DNA from: Spinellus fusiger
Taxonomy: Eukaryota; Mucoromycota; Mucoromycetes; Mucorales; Phycomycetaceae
Assembly (NCBI GenBank): GCA_025094145.1
Contig: JALLLS010000001.1
Span: 248,001 to 312,000, forward strand
Reading direction: 5' to 3'
DNA: 64,000 bases
Shown here: positions 13,109-24,675 of the stretch, in pieces
How the letters are laid out: each line of letters opens with the position of its first letter
Numbering within the stretch: the stretch's first letter is position 1
Notes under the pieces: generated by a model
What the model was told of the DNA's origin: nothing
Databases searched by the model: none
Seen by the model: the letters and a program-made list of their open reading frames with translations, nothing else
Position numbers and translations under genes: made by a program

Positions 13109-14410
13109 ATGTCCTTGCCTCACAAGCATAATGCAATGAGTCAAGATCAACCCACATGGCCACCTAACTATAGCATTTATTCAAGTAAGTAAAATAAACA
13201 AACCAAACCAAACCAAACACTCATTATCATCCAACCACACTTAGACAGCGATCCAGTGCTCACAATACTGGAGAAAGAGGCCAACAGTCGACGCGCACCT
13301 GATAGCTACAGAGTCTTTCTTTCTACACTACTCAACTACATAAAAGAGACAAAACACGGTGAAGAAGAGGCCAAGGCAGACCGTGTGCTATACACTGACT
13401 ATCTGTCTACTCTCAGCAAAAACTACGAGGACCTTGTTGTGCTGTGTGAGCAGGAGCGTAAGGGGCGTCTTGAAGCAGAGGCAGAGACCCTGTCACTGTC
13501 AGAAACACTGAGGAATGCTGCAGCACAGGGCATGAGTCAACCTTCTTCACCTCTCCAAACAACTGTGCCTGACCCACCCCCACCCACACCCTCCACCGAC
13601 TCCCTTGAGAAGATACAGAAGCTGACGGATAAGATGAAGGCTGTGGAGAAAGAACACGAAGAGACCAAAGTGAAGTGTGCCAAGGCTATGGAGGAAAGTG
13701 AGGATTTCCAGCGAATGTTGAATAGATTTGCAATGGGACGACTGAAGATAGAAAAGGCCATGATTGTCCAAAACAACACATTGGAAAGTGCCAAATCAAG
13801 GACAAAGGAACTTGCGAAAGAACTTGAAAAGGCAAACCAGTCCATTGCTAGTCTACAGAAGATTGTGAATAGCAAAGACAAAGAAATCACAAACTGCCAG
13901 ACTGAAATTGATAGATTGCGACATTCTTACAGCCAAATTGTGAATCGGATGACAAGTGCTCAGGCAGCGTTTGCTAATCAAATACAGACATTTGTGCAGC
14001 GTCCATTTCACTTTTTATCGAATCCACAGTCAACATCAACAACATCACTTTCATCTGTACCTTCTTCTCTTTCTCAGTCTGTGCCATTAATACAGACAGT
14101 ACAGATAGCACAACCTCAGTCAGTACAGCCCGTACAGCATACCCCAACTCAATTTCAACAGCTCCAACTGCAACAACTGCAACAAGCACAGCAACAGCAA
14201 CAAGTACAACAACAAGTACAGCAACAAGCACAGCAACAAGTACAGCAACAAGTACAACAACAAGTACAACAGCAACAAGCACAATTCCACAAACTTCAGC
14301 AGCAACAACATATCCATCTCATCCACCAACAGTCAACACAACAGCAATATTCTCCTGTAACAAGTCCAAACAGTAACAAAAGTACAATTCCTCCTCAAAA
14401 TGGTGTCTAA
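13109..14410 (+). CDS. Coiled-coil protein with Gln-rich C-terminal tail, function unknown
   Basis: Two exons, 13109-13184 and 13245-14410, give 413 residues in frame. The start reads MSLPHKHNAMSQDQPTWPP. Residues about 30-75 are helical (VLTILEKEANSRRAPDSYRV). A long coiled coil follows, in two parts split by a Pro/Ser/Thr linker (PDPPPPTPSTDS); the second part runs from EKIQKLTDKMKAVEKEHEE to about IDRLRHSYSQIVNRM. The last 130 residues are Ser/Thr- then Gln-rich, built largely from CAA/CAG and GTA codons giving repeated VQQQ and AQQQ. Such tails are common in fungal regulatory and scaffold proteins, but nothing identifies the role. Head-to-tail with ATG14. Confidence 0.75.
14200..14285. 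repeat. CAA/GTA trinucleotide-rich coding repeat
   Basis: Repeated gtacaacaa and gcacagcaa units encode VQQQ/AQQQ in the Gln-rich tail. The reverse strand shows a spurious poly-Leu/Val open frame here. Confidence 0.8.
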
Positions 14411-14847
14411 GGAGAGATCTTCCACCAAAGAAACACATTAGGCAGACATCCTTCTTTCTCTTATTCTCTCTCTTACTTTTCTTATTCTCTCTCTCTCTCT
14501 TTATGTGTTTTTATATTATTTACTATTGATTCGATTCTTTATCTATTTACCTATTCTTCTTTACCTATTCCTCTTTATATGTTTATTTGTTTATACGCTT
14601 CTCTGCCTATTTGTTGAACTCTTTAAACTCTTTTCAGGTAACCTCCACCTTTCTCTTCTTCTTTTTAGGTATAGATACCTTAATATAAAACGGTAAAATA
14701 AAGAGCCATGCAACTAAGGCATGGGTATGAGTGTAAATAGTGAACTCACCACAAATAAAGGCTGCATAAAACAAGGCATTGTCACGCGACACTCTTCTTT
14801 TCTTCTTTTTCATTGGCTCTTCCTTTCTTCTTCCCTTCTTCTTTTGT
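14411..14847. other. 3' region of Gln-rich gene and ATG14 promoter
   Basis: CT-rich run at about 14450-14500, then AT-rich sequence. No gene recognised. Confidence 0.4.
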
Positions 14848-16687
14848 ATGGAGTGCTACTATTGCCACACACCTCAGCGTAAATTCTACTGCAAACGGTG
14901 CCTAAGGGAGAAGTAAGTGGATCCAATGTTAGAAAACACCTCTTCCACTCACAAAAGAATGGCTTACTGATATTCTTATTGATTGTATTTGCAACTACGA
15001 CACTCGACAGACTCGATGACCATAATGTCGAATGGGGTCCCATGGCACTCGAGAGAGACGAATTCATTACACAGGCTAGTCAGTCGATCCACCCTTCAGC
15101 TGTCTTGCGTCATCTTATGGTAGAGAAGAACAGTCGATCCACAGCTATTACCAACATGAGAACAAAACAACAATGCATAAAGAAGGAATGCGACGCTAGT
15201 AAGTGACTAAGAGTTCACATTAGAGACTCACAAGTGACAGTGGAGCAACATATAAAGAAACTTGAACTACAGATTCAGACAAAACGCACTGCTCTTATAG
15301 AAAATAAACGGCATTTCCAAGCGATAGAAACACTTGAGGAGAAGCGGGCACAGCAATTGGCCCTCGAAACAAAACAATGGCAGCGCATTCATAAGCTCAC
15401 AGTGGGTGCTCGTTGTGTACTTGTCAATGAGATTGTCACTTTGTTTGAATTCAAGCCAGGTGTGGTGGCGGCAGAAGACATTGCACCCTTGTGGAGACAG
15501 CAGCAAGAAGGGAGTGTCTCTGAGAGTGCAACTACGAATACAGCAACAACACTCCTGCCTAGCATGCCATTTGCTGGGAAAAGCACAATAAAAGGACAGC
15601 AGCGATCCCAAGAAGACCTGTATATTTGTGGAGTTGCCTTACCACCACGGCCCATCGATGTTTCTAGTAAATAACATCCCTCACTACACTAGGCATCTTC
15701 TAAAAGAAAATGTGTCATTTACTATAGAATACTCCAAGGAAGAACTCAATGCTGCTATTGGCCATGTCGTTCATATTCTCGGATTGATTGTACACTACTT
15801 GGGTATCAAGCTTCCTTATGTATTATTTCAGAAGGGTGTTTATTCTTATATACGATCAGCTTCTACTTGGCCGCGACAGCCAAGGTAAGATGACATGTAT
15901 TTAATGGAAAACAACTGACGCCCAAGACACCCCCTGCTTGCATTAGCAAGATGCCCCTCTTCTTAGATAACAAAAACTTCAAGCGTTTTACAGTGGGAAT
16001 GGCCATGTTGAACTACAACATTGTCTACTTGTGTCATACACAGGGGGTGGATATTCCTCTTCCACAAGTAGCCAATACTCTGCAAGGGTTGATGGCTTGC
16101 TGTCAATCCTTTGAATTGGGAATGTAGGTAGTGGTTATGTCTTTTAATCTTAGTTGATATCTTATATATTTTATGTTTATTTGTTTTTGAATAATAACAA
16201 TCTCTGGATATGTTTATGTTACAGTCGATCCCATGCTATGCTGTGCAAAGGCATAAAAGATACTGACTTTACATTGGATTTTCAACATGTATTGCGCATG
16301 ACATCACTTCAGTTTCGAGATGGAGCACCTACAATAGATTTGAATACTGAACTTGTACGGGATGGTTTGTTAAATGATAGCTATTTCAAAGTGCGTCGCC
16401 AAGATACAAGCGGAGAAAAGCATTCGAACTACAGTGATCTTCCTGGCAGTGATGATGATGAAGATGAGGAAGAAGAGGAAGAAGAGGAAGAGGAAGAAGA
16501 GGAAGAAGAGGAAGAGGAAGAAGAGGAAGAGGAAGGAAAGGAAGATACAATTGAGAACTGGAACTTGGTAGATGTTATGCCATCGTATGGTCGACCTAAC
16601 AGAGAAGGTGAAAGTATATTCCAACTAGGCGCTATTGTACATTCAGACTTGAATATCAAATTTGGCAGACCCTTTTCAAAGCATTAA
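14848..16687 (+). CDS. ATG14: Autophagy protein Atg14 (PI3-kinase complex I subunit)
   Basis: Subunit that directs the Vps34-Vps15-Atg6 lipid kinase to the autophagosome formation site. Six exons, 14848-14912, 15011-15198, 15235-15666, 15728-15884, 15947-16123 and 16225-16687, sum to 1482 nt, or 493 residues. The N-terminus MECYYCHTPQRKFYCKRCL carries the two CxxC pairs typical of Atg14 and absent from the related Vps38/UVRAG. A coiled coil follows (VEQHIKKLELQIQTKRTAL). Next come ICGVALPPRPIDV and, after an intron, YSKEELNAAIGHVVHILGL, the conserved Atg14/UVRAG core. An unusual pure Glu run of about 27 residues is encoded at 16465-16535, near the C-terminus. The N-terminal cysteines favour Atg14 over Vps38. 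Confidence 0.85.
16458..16545 (+). repeat. GAA/GAG trinucleotide tract encoding poly-Glu in ATG14
   Basis: A gaagaggaa-type repeat gives an uninterrupted acidic run inside the last ATG14 exon. It creates false open frames (poly-Lys/Arg, poly-Ser) on the other frames. Confidence 0.9.
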
Positions 16688-17124
16688 ACATCTTTCTATT
16701 GACGCAACCATAAAATCATCTATTTTATTACTGTAATATTAATAAAATATACATATCTTCTCATTTTCTTATTCTTATTAAAATAACAGTAGAGTTTTGT
16801 TTTTATTTTATTTTGTAATATGTAAATTCATAAAGCCCCAAAAAAGACACATTTGAATTTCTTATTCACAAATTGATGTATATAGGATATCTTTTATTCT
16901 TCATTTAATAGAATTTAATCAACAAAGAATGCTCACTTTACACTGTAGAAGATAAATAAAAATAAAAACAACAGAGCAGTCTGCCTATGTGTTTTAGAGA
17001 AGAAGCATAGAATAAGTTGAATATTATATTCTTTTTGCTTTTTTGCTTGTTTGCTTTCATGTTTTCATGTTTTCATGTTTTCATGTTTTCATATTGGTGT
17101 TTTGCCGTAGTGTTTTACTAGATA
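16688..17124. other. Convergent intergenic region with TTTCATG tandem repeat
   Basis: AT-rich spacer between the 3' ends of ATG14 and the Sel1-repeat gene. A 7-bp unit tttcatg is repeated about five times at 17055-17091. No gene recognised. Confidence 0.5.
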
Positions 17125-19141
17125 TTATTTTTGTTTTTTTTCTTGTTTGCCTTTTGTCTTTTTGTCTTTCTTGTCTTGCTTGTCTTTCTGTAATCGTTTT
17201 ACTGCATTGTTTACTCCATTTTTAGCTGATTTACCATAGTAAACCATTGCCTTGGTCAAGTCAGACTCCACGCCAAGACCCTTCTCATAAAAACAACCTA
17301 GGGTATACTCTGCTTCTGGAAAGCATTTTTGGGCAGCCAGATGAACCCAATAAAAGGCCTGTTGTTCTGAAGGAACAAGTAGATGGGGAACTCCCTCTAG
17401 ACAATATTTGGCCATAGCTATGCATGCTTCAGGATGTTGGTTTTCAGCAGAAAGTGAGAAACATTCAATAGCACGTCTCATGTCTTGAAGGCAGCCTAGT
17501 TCACTCCGAGCATAACATTGTCCTAATCGATAAGTGGAAGGAGAATAACCAAGAGCATGGGCTTCGTAGTAGAGAGAAAAGGCATAGGCATGATCAGAGA
17601 AAGTAATTTGGTTGCCTTGTTCATAGAGTACACCAAGAACATGGAGTGCCTCTGGATGTTCTGGTGTGGCTGCTTCTGAAGATCTTTTTAGCCATTTATA
17701 GCCATTACGGAGGTTTTTGACAAGGCCAAGATGACCATGAATTTCTGCAATGCCTAGTCGGTACATGGCACCGGGATGATTTGAGGTGGCTGCTCTTCTG
17801 ATATGTATGAAGTAATGATAGGTGCATAAAAAGAATAGGAAGCATAGGAGTAAGATGAGTGATGGCAGGCAAAAACATGGTTGTGCTGATTTAGTACCTG
17901 TAGAATTGAACTGCTTTTGTCTTATCTCGCTTTGTTCCGATGCCTTCTTCATAAGCTTTGCCTGTTCTATTATAGATACATTTACATGCACATGAACATG
18001 AGAACCATAGATTAGCATGGATAAGTCTTTATGATTGATATAAAATTAACTTGTAAAAAAGAAAAAAGAAAAAAAAATATGCAAGGTAAAAGTATCCAAA
18101 AGAGATACTATTCACTCTTTATATATATTATTTCCTTGAGTTATGTTATGTTTTCTTTTATTTTTTCCTATTACTATTACTCTTATTTTTCCTTCTTTTT
18201 AAAAATAAAAATAAAAATAAAAATAAAAATAAAAATAAAAAACCACTGCAAAGAGAAATCTGTAGATGGATATCTCCTTACCCACACATCTCCACCCCTT
18301 CTTCTTCCCTGCTTCTTTTTTTATACCCTCTTTATCAATGCATATTTCAAACCAATAATAGTCCCAACACCTGAAAATATATTCTATTTTTGTTTTGGTT
18401 TCTTTTTCTATTTAAAATCAAATAAAGAAAAGAAACTTACTGATAAGAAGCATCAGAATGATGATGTTTGGCTGCCTGTACATAAAGTGTAAATGCTTTT
18501 CGGGCATTTACTTTGAGTTTCTTATGAAAATAGCATAATCCAGCAGCATACATCGTTGCTAGATGGTACTGAGACTCACTGTGACTACTAGATGCTAGTT
18601 TTTTCAGTAACTTTTCAGCTTCTAACAAATAAGACTGAATTTTTGTTTCATCGTCTGTTGTAATAATGTCTTTGGCTTTAAGACTCTTGGCTGCCTTGAT
18701 AAGAAACACAGCAAACTCACACTGAATTGCTGCACTGCGCGTCTTTTTGGCATTGTCACTGTACATTGTCACGGTCTTGGAGTAGTCTAGCAAAGAAGCA
18801 TTGTTGCCTGGTTTGAGATGTGAATGGTCTAGTAAGGATTCACTGCCAATCGATGCAAAGCTACTGGATGAATGTCTGTAATGAATTTGTCTGGATCCAG
18901 TAGAAGCAGATCTGGGAGTTGATGGCATAGCAATAGAAACAATAGAGGATGCACAGCTTGTTCTTTCATCATGGGGAATTGTAGGTGAATTTTCAAGAGA
19001 GGGAAGAGAAATTGAATTGTTTCTTATTAAGCTATGGCCTTTTCCTTTGTCTTGCTTTTGAACAGGCTCTGTTGAGACGGATAAAGGGTTTTTTGGAATA
19101 TTACAATGGTGATGAGATACTTGGTCTAAAGTTTGGATCAT
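17125..19141 (-). CDS. Sel1-repeat protein of the Skt5/Chs4 (chitin synthase regulator) type
   Basis: Skt5/Chs4 proteins activate and localise chitin synthase III through Sel1-like repeats. Three exons, 18441-19141, 17898-17966 and 17125-17797, sum to 1443 nt, or 480 residues. The first 110 residues are Ser/Pro-rich and disordered. The rest is a series of Sel1-like repeats, for example ESQYHLATMYAAGLCYFHKK, TGKAYEEGIGTKRDKTKAV, HPGAMYRLGIAEIHGHLG, HPEALHVLGVLYEQGN and AEYTLGCFYEKGLGVESD. The C-terminus is a Lys-rich tail (KDKQDKKDKKTKGKQEKKQK). It has no CAAX box, which yeast Skt5 ends with, so it may be a paralogue rather than the true orthologue. Confidence 0.75.
18198..18242. repeat. (AAAATA)n microsatellite in Skt5-like intron
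   Basis: Seven or so aaaata units in the large first intron of the Skt5-like gene. Confidence 0.9.
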
Positions 19142-19238
19142 GATTTAAGAATGATAGAGAAAAGGATAAAGAATCTAGAGGTAAAGGCTATATATATATG
19201 TGTGTGTATGTATGTATGTACGAATTGTTCATGCGGTC

Positions 19239-19272
<34 letters not shown>

Positions 19273-20108
19273 GCATACAAAGAAAACGTTAGTAATGACA
19301 AGGATGAAATCACTTATTAGTGTTAAGTAAACATTACCAAGTATCTTTATCACATGCTCTTCTATAACAAGATAAGCCTTATTTATATCTACCTTTGTAT
19401 TTTTCTTGCTATTTGTATTGGATCTTGAGTGGGCTCCAATGATGGTTCTCCTATTTCTAGTGAAATCGTTCATTTCTGTCAACAGAAGTCTCCTGAAATA
19501 GTTGCACAATGTTGAGTGTATAGATTCATTGAAAACCTACAGGTTTCAAGTATGCCACCTTGTTAGTCTTTTGTATATTATATTATTATTGGAAATGTAT
19601 TCTTTATTATTTATGTCTTGGGATTATATATACATATATACAGTATTATATTTCTTTATCTTTAGCAAATCTATGATTAACATGTGGTAAGAAAAAAATT
19701 GATTAAAATTAAAATTAAACTAAAGCAGAGGGATGATGTGTAAGTGGGTAAGAAATAAAATAGGTGGTAAGTGATTCAATGAATATGAGGCAAAATACAG
19801 AATCAAGACATAAGGATTATTGGGTGGATTGGGTGGATTTGCGCAGAACATATGCATATGCATATGCCGATCCTTAAAAGAAATGTTTAGGAGGCAATAG
19901 GTTTAGTCTACAGTTTTTTGTCGTGTGCAGTAGTGAAGCTAGAAAATAAATAAATAAATAAATAAATAAATGCTGCTTCTATTGATGCATTGTAGAATCT
20001 TATGAGTAACTTACTGGAATTGTTTTCTCTGTCATGCTAAAAGTCAATCGACACTAAATAATTCAGGGAATAAGAAGCAAAATCAGCATCTACTAACAGA
20101 AATCTCGC
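19142..20108. other. Intergenic region with microsatellites
   Basis: Holds an (AAT)n tract at 19239-19271, a (CATATG)n run at about 19852-19866 and an (AAAT)n tract at 19942-19970. An open frame on the minus strand near 19330-19509 has no recognisable domain and is not called. This is the upstream region of the Skt5-like gene and the downstream region of the gene ending at 20109. Confidence 0.5.
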
Positions 20109-21311
20109 CTATTCTAACATAAACTCTATCTTTGGATGAATGGGGTTTACCTTGGTGACAGGTATTTTGAGAACTCTTACAAGAATCCACACAAGAATGC
20201 ATCCAAAGACCAAGAAATAGAAAATGTTCTCGATTAAATCGCTTGAGTTGTAATGAGAAGTTGATCTAGACTCGAGCTTTCTTTTTGATGATACTTTTTT
20301 CTTATGTGAGCCATGAGCTGGTTTATGAGAAGGTACTGGTTGAGTGTAAGCAAGGTAGAGTTCAAGTGGATCGTCTGTCCATGGTGCAGGCCGATTCTTG
20401 CTCAGAGTTTCTACAGCTTGTTTTAAAGTCTCCGAGATTTGTTGTTCAAGTTCCTCTATTGCCTTCTCCTCTTGATTTTTGATTGAAGTCTTTATTTCAG
20501 GCCAATAGATAGGTTGATTCTTTCCAAGATCTTTGGTGGACCATGCTTGAGGACTCTTTAAGATGTGCATATCAGATGCAGACGAGAGTTCGCTGTGAGC
20601 CGCAGATTCTAATGTTAGTGCCTGTTGATTCTGAGCAGAACCCTCATTCGTGGATGCAGTGATAAACACATCATCAAGGCTTGCGTGTTTGTTCGTCAAT
20701 TTCTTTTGTGTTGTAGTCTCTTGGGAAACAGGGTCGAATGCTTTGTTATCAACATTGTAACCTGCTTTGCGCAGATTGGCAAATGGAGGGGTTTTCTTTT
20801 CTTGGATAATTTCTGTTTCAACCTTTTCATTTTCGACTGCAGTAGTGCCTTCATGTATGTAAACAGAATTGACATCATTTGTCTTGGCGGCTTCTACATT
20901 AGCTACATTAATATCCTCAATAGGAGGAAAGGTGACAATAGAATCTTTTTGCTCCAAAGAAGGAATAGATAACAGGCCATTTTGCTGAGTAACATCAAGT
21001 GAGTTTTGATCATCAGAAATACTGTCATTCAGCTTCTCCGATAATTCATATAAGGTTGCTGACATTGCTGTTATTGCTGATTTGTTTTGTTTTTTTTCTT
21101 GTAAGATAGCACCTTCATTTTCTAAATGAAGAATGGTTGCAGTATTCTCGGTAGTCACTTCAGTAGAATCTTCTGTTTCAGAACGCTTTCGAAAAGTGTT
21201 TGATTCTCTATATGAATAAATCGAAGCAGCTTGGATGTTTGGTAATGACATTGTAATAGATGTAATTATAGCAGTTACAGAGGCGTAGTGTTGTTGGCTT
21301 TTCATTATCAA
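20109..21311 (-). CDS. Putative secreted/ER-targeted single-pass membrane protein, unknown
   Basis: Single-exon frame of 400 codons. The N-terminus MIMKSQQHYASVTAIITSIT, continuing MSLPNIQAAS, resembles a signal peptide with possible cleavage after IQA. Residues about 40-340 are acidic, Ser/Thr/Glu-rich and largely disordered, with a short coiled-coil-like stretch (EEKAIEELEQQISETLKQAV). A C-terminal transmembrane helix follows (IENIFYFLVFGCILVWILV) and then a short tail. This suggests a type I membrane protein with a long lumenal or extracellular region. I recognise no domain. The second in-frame Met (MKSQQH) could equally be the start. Confidence 0.65.
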   Translation of the reverse strand: MIMKSQQHYASVTAIITSITMSLPNIQAASIYSYRESNTFRKRSETEDSTEVTTENTATILHLENEGAILQEKKQNKSAITAMSATLYELSEKLNDSISDDQNSLDVTQQNGLLSIPSLEQKDSIVTFPPIEDINVANVEAAKTNDVNSVYIHEGTTAVENEKVETEIIQEKKTPPFANLRKAGYNVDNKAFDPVSQETTTQKKLTNKHASLDDVFITASTNEGSAQNQQALTLESAAHSELSSASDMHILKSPQAWSTKDLGKNQPIYWPEIKTSIKNQEEKAIEELEQQISETLKQAVETLSKNRPAPWTDDPLELYLAYTQPVPSHKPAHGSHKKKVSSKRKLESRSTSHYNSSDLIENIFYFLVFGCILVWILVRVLKIPVTKVNPIHPKIEFMLE

Positions 21312-21753
21312 TTGATGTCAAGTGATATTCAAACGATTGTGAGGAGTATGGCTTATATGAGTTATTACAATAAGATATAAATTTGTAAGTTCCTTGGCTT
21401 CCTTTTATAATATTATCGTAAATGGATGTACAAAGACCGACCATAGATGGGTGTCACCAATAATTGTAAATCAAAACTATACTTTTTGATAAACAACTTA
21501 TCCATTTTTATATGTTGAATAGATTATATTGCCATGTGTTCAACCAAAGCGTAACTATGCCAATATTTAATTCGCCAATATAAATTAAGTCTGAATTTAC
21601 CCCATGAAAACATACCTCTGTTTTTGTATTTTGTATAGCCTCTGTTCCCAGTTGCTATCTTATGTCTTTTCACTATTGATTGAAAAGATATAAGATACTG
21701 CATTTTATTTTATAATATAGAGGAGTTTTCAACACTCTCCACTCAGCAATTAT
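21312..21753. other. Divergent promoter region
   Basis: AT-rich spacer between two divergently transcribed hypothetical membrane-protein genes. No gene recognised. Confidence 0.4.
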
Positions 21754-21877
21754 CATGTTGATCCAACCAAGACATAAACTCGTGGCGGTGTATTTCGTAA
21801 GTTACACACTATGAGGAAGAAAAAGAAGAAATAATTTTGTACCGAGAATAACTTAACATTTTTATCTTTCAGAATTC

Positions 21878-22312
21878 ATGGGAACTGGAATGAGAAAAGC
21901 ACAAACATTGGTGAAAGCAGCACCATTGATTTTTATTTCTGCTGGAGGCATACATATTTATCTATTTTCGTCCTTATTTCTAGAGGAGGCAATAGAGCCC
22001 ATGCTTATGTCTGTATACAAGCTCATGGAAATTTTGTTGAAAAGTGACACTATCCCTGCACAAATTGATTTATATGTTAAATCTGACACGGTGTTCTTAG
22101 TTATCTTATTATTTCTCGGTTACTCTATTTTCTTTTCTATAGGATGTAGACATACATGTGTACATCTTTGTCTATACCAACACACACACATACACATGCA
22201 TATAGGCCTGCACTTGCACTCACTCTTACATCCACACCTATCTATGTACATGCACCTACAGAGATCCACTATAAACATTATAAACCTCATATCAGGAGGA
22301 GCCATTTTATAG
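21878..22312 (+). CDS. Small hydrophobic hypothetical protein
   Basis: I do not recognise it. A 144-codon frame starts MGTGMRKAQTLVKAAPLIFI and has two hydrophobic segments, near residues 17-30 and 68-88 (VFLVILLFLGYSIFFSIG). It then runs into a His/Cys-rich stretch from a CA-rich repeat that may be intron or UTR. A GTAAGT donor at 21797 and a TTTCAG acceptor at about 21873 suggest an upstream exon. An ATG at 21754 in that exon (MLIQPRHKLVAV) does not splice in frame, so it would act as an upstream ORF. Could be a real short gene or chance. Confidence 0.3.
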   Translation: MGTGMRKAQTLVKAAPLIFISAGGIHIYLFSSLFLEEAIEPMLMSVYKLMEILLKSDTIPAQIDLYVKSDTVFLVILLFLGYSIFFSIGCRHTCVHLCLYQHTHIHMHIGLHLHSLLHPHLSMYMHLQRSTINIINLISGGAIL

Positions 22313-23372
22313 ATTTTATCTATTCTTTTACAGAATAAATTCAGATAAGCACGCCTTCAACTTGACATGAATCGGTGTTGGAGAACTGACAAATAAAAGT
22401 AGGTGCCCGTGCAATTGTGTAGTATTTTTTTTATACAAAAAAACAGAAATACAATTCACAGTCCATTGGTATTCATAACACTTATATCATCAGATGAAAC
22501 GTCGATCCTCAATGTCTTACAGTTGGACTGGGGAAAATAAGCAACAACAAGCAGTTGAAATACAGTCTTCTAAACTCACTATTCTACTATACCTTATATC
22601 TTACAATTACATTGCCAACTTTAAAATTTGTAATTATGTAACATTGTTTAAATAAATGATGAGCTATGCCCAATAGAGATAAATAGATGCTGATAGGGTC
22701 CTTTTTCATGGTGAATATTGATTACTTTAAGTATCTTGAAGCAAATAATATATGCACATAGTAAAAGAATGCATTCATCCACCAGCTAAATCTACATTGA
22801 CCCTACCAATAGGCCATGCGGCGTGTAAAATATAATAAAAACAAAAAACCAGGCATAGTGATAATAGTGATAGTTGCGATAGTAGTAACAAAAAAAAAGA
22901 GCAAAAATTTCAGTAGATGAAAAAAGAAAGAAAAGAAAGAATATCAGTAGGCACATCAAGCGGCGTGACGAAATATGAGGGACAGTGTAATGACCAGACT
23001 CATCGATAGGCAAATAACTCTATATCATCCAGATATTCTATTGGAGTAACACAAGTTAGAAAGAAAAGTGTAAATGATAAGACTTCTTGTAGGCTTGAGG
23101 GTATTCAAATAATATATCAAAGTAGTCTATCTACTTTATCAGTATCCAGGTCTTCTTATTATTCTGTGTTGACTCTGCTATCTATCTTGATGGACTTCAA
23201 ATGCTTCATACCTAAATTAAAGACATTGACATGATGATTTCTTAGTAGAAATGGTGTTTCTTCTAGTGCAGTGGATAAGCATTACTTTCAAGGCATCATA
23301 AACAAATATGACTTGGTATAATACCTTTATATCTATAGAACTGAGATTAGATAAACTTGTATGTTATATATT

Positions 23373-23412
<40 letters not shown>

Positions 23413-23901
23413 AATATGTCCATACATACACTATAAGAAATGATTCATGATAGTCCTGATATCTGCTTATCTACCTATTTCTCTATTTATTTTATTTACC
23501 TGTCACTCCTGGTGAATCCTTTTTGTTGTTGTTGTTGTGACACTGCTATAGTAAAATAGACTGAGGCTGGTGATGGTTTAAGTGAAGGAGTGATTCTCAG
23601 ACTCATATACTACCTTCAGGCCCAAACATGTGATTAACTTGTAACTTATGGACAGTGTTTTTATTTTATAAAGAAATACAAATGACCAAGACTAGAATGA
23701 GTACTTCTCTGCCTTTTTATTCATTCTCTTTTTATAGAGTAGGATTCTTATTGCTAATAGCACTTTACCCTCTAACCTAGCCAAACTTCTACTAGACACT
23801 TACATTCCATCAAGAGACTCTATCTCTAGATATCTTAACTCCAAGATAAACGTATAAAACCTAAAAGTAACTATTTTGTTTTTGTTTCTGTTTATACAAT
23901 C
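22313..23901. other. Gene-poor AT-rich region
   Basis: No gene supported. A (TATATG)n microsatellite lies at 23374-23411 and a (GTT)n run at about 23523-23537. Long runs of A and T break all frames. Confidence 0.5.
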
Positions 23902-24369
23902 CTATATTTTTCTACTTTTGTAGGAATGTTTGTCAACAAAAACAAGACTGGTCTTATCTCCTAGCATGATAACTCCTTTGTCAGTGATATTAGTACCTAC
24001 CAGGCTAAAGTGGTTGAGTTGTGACATCTCAATAATCTTTATAGATATCATTTGTGGATCATTCTTAAACTTCAAGCGTTGTAATGGGAGCTTTATGAGA
24101 TTATTTTTTCTTTTCTTTCCCAAATAAAATAAAGCACATTCTTTTCTTGCTTTATTGTTCTGAGAATGTCCAAAGACTAAATCAATTTCAGCACAATGGC
24201 TTGGAAAGTAAATAGTATCAAGTGAATGTAGAACTATCAAATAAACAATCATGTGGTGGTGAATGTTTTTATTGATATAGGTTAATTTACATTGTGGAAT
24301 AACTGTCAAATGAGTGGTCGGGTTTTCACATTCTCTAATGCTTAGTGATTGGATAAAGAAAATAAACAA
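23902..24369 (-). pseudogene. Possible F-box/LRR-type remnant
   Basis: A 155-codon frame contains one LRR-like unit (QLNHFSLVGTNITDKGVIML) of the kind found in F-box/LRR proteins, which are abundant in Mucorales. The rest, including PQMISIKIIEM and LVFGHSQNNKARKECAL, is compatible with further worn leucine-rich units. There is no F-box and no clear start. I read it as a decayed fragment, with low certainty. Confidence 0.25.
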
Positions 24370-24675
24370 ATGACTTGAAGTATCTCTACATCATTGATGT
24401 GTAGATAACCTAGGTTTACAATGGTTAACAGGGACAATGCATACAGAACAGGGGTTTGAGGACCATTTTTGGTTGGAGCCAAGGACAAGTGTGATGGTCA
24501 AACATAACCTAGATGTGTAAAGATGCAAATTAAGATGAATAATAATAATAATAATAATAAACAATTCATTGTTCTTTTAAGGAGAAAATACCATTGACTG
24601 TAGGCAAAAGTGTATCCACTTGCATATCATAATATCTTTCCACAAGCTTTCTTTCTTTAAATCAGGCATTCTCTA

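Noticed and set aside
13974..14329. Minus-strand open frames rich in Leu/Val
   Set aside because: They are shadows of the CAA/GTA-rich coding strand of the Gln-rich gene.
15667..15727. Apparent frameshift in ATG14
   Set aside because: A 61-bp GT-AG intron joins PIDV to YSKEELNAAIGHV in frame.
16370..16659. Poly-Ser, poly-Phe and poly-Lys/Arg open frames
   Set aside because: They are frame shadows of the poly-Glu tract in ATG14.
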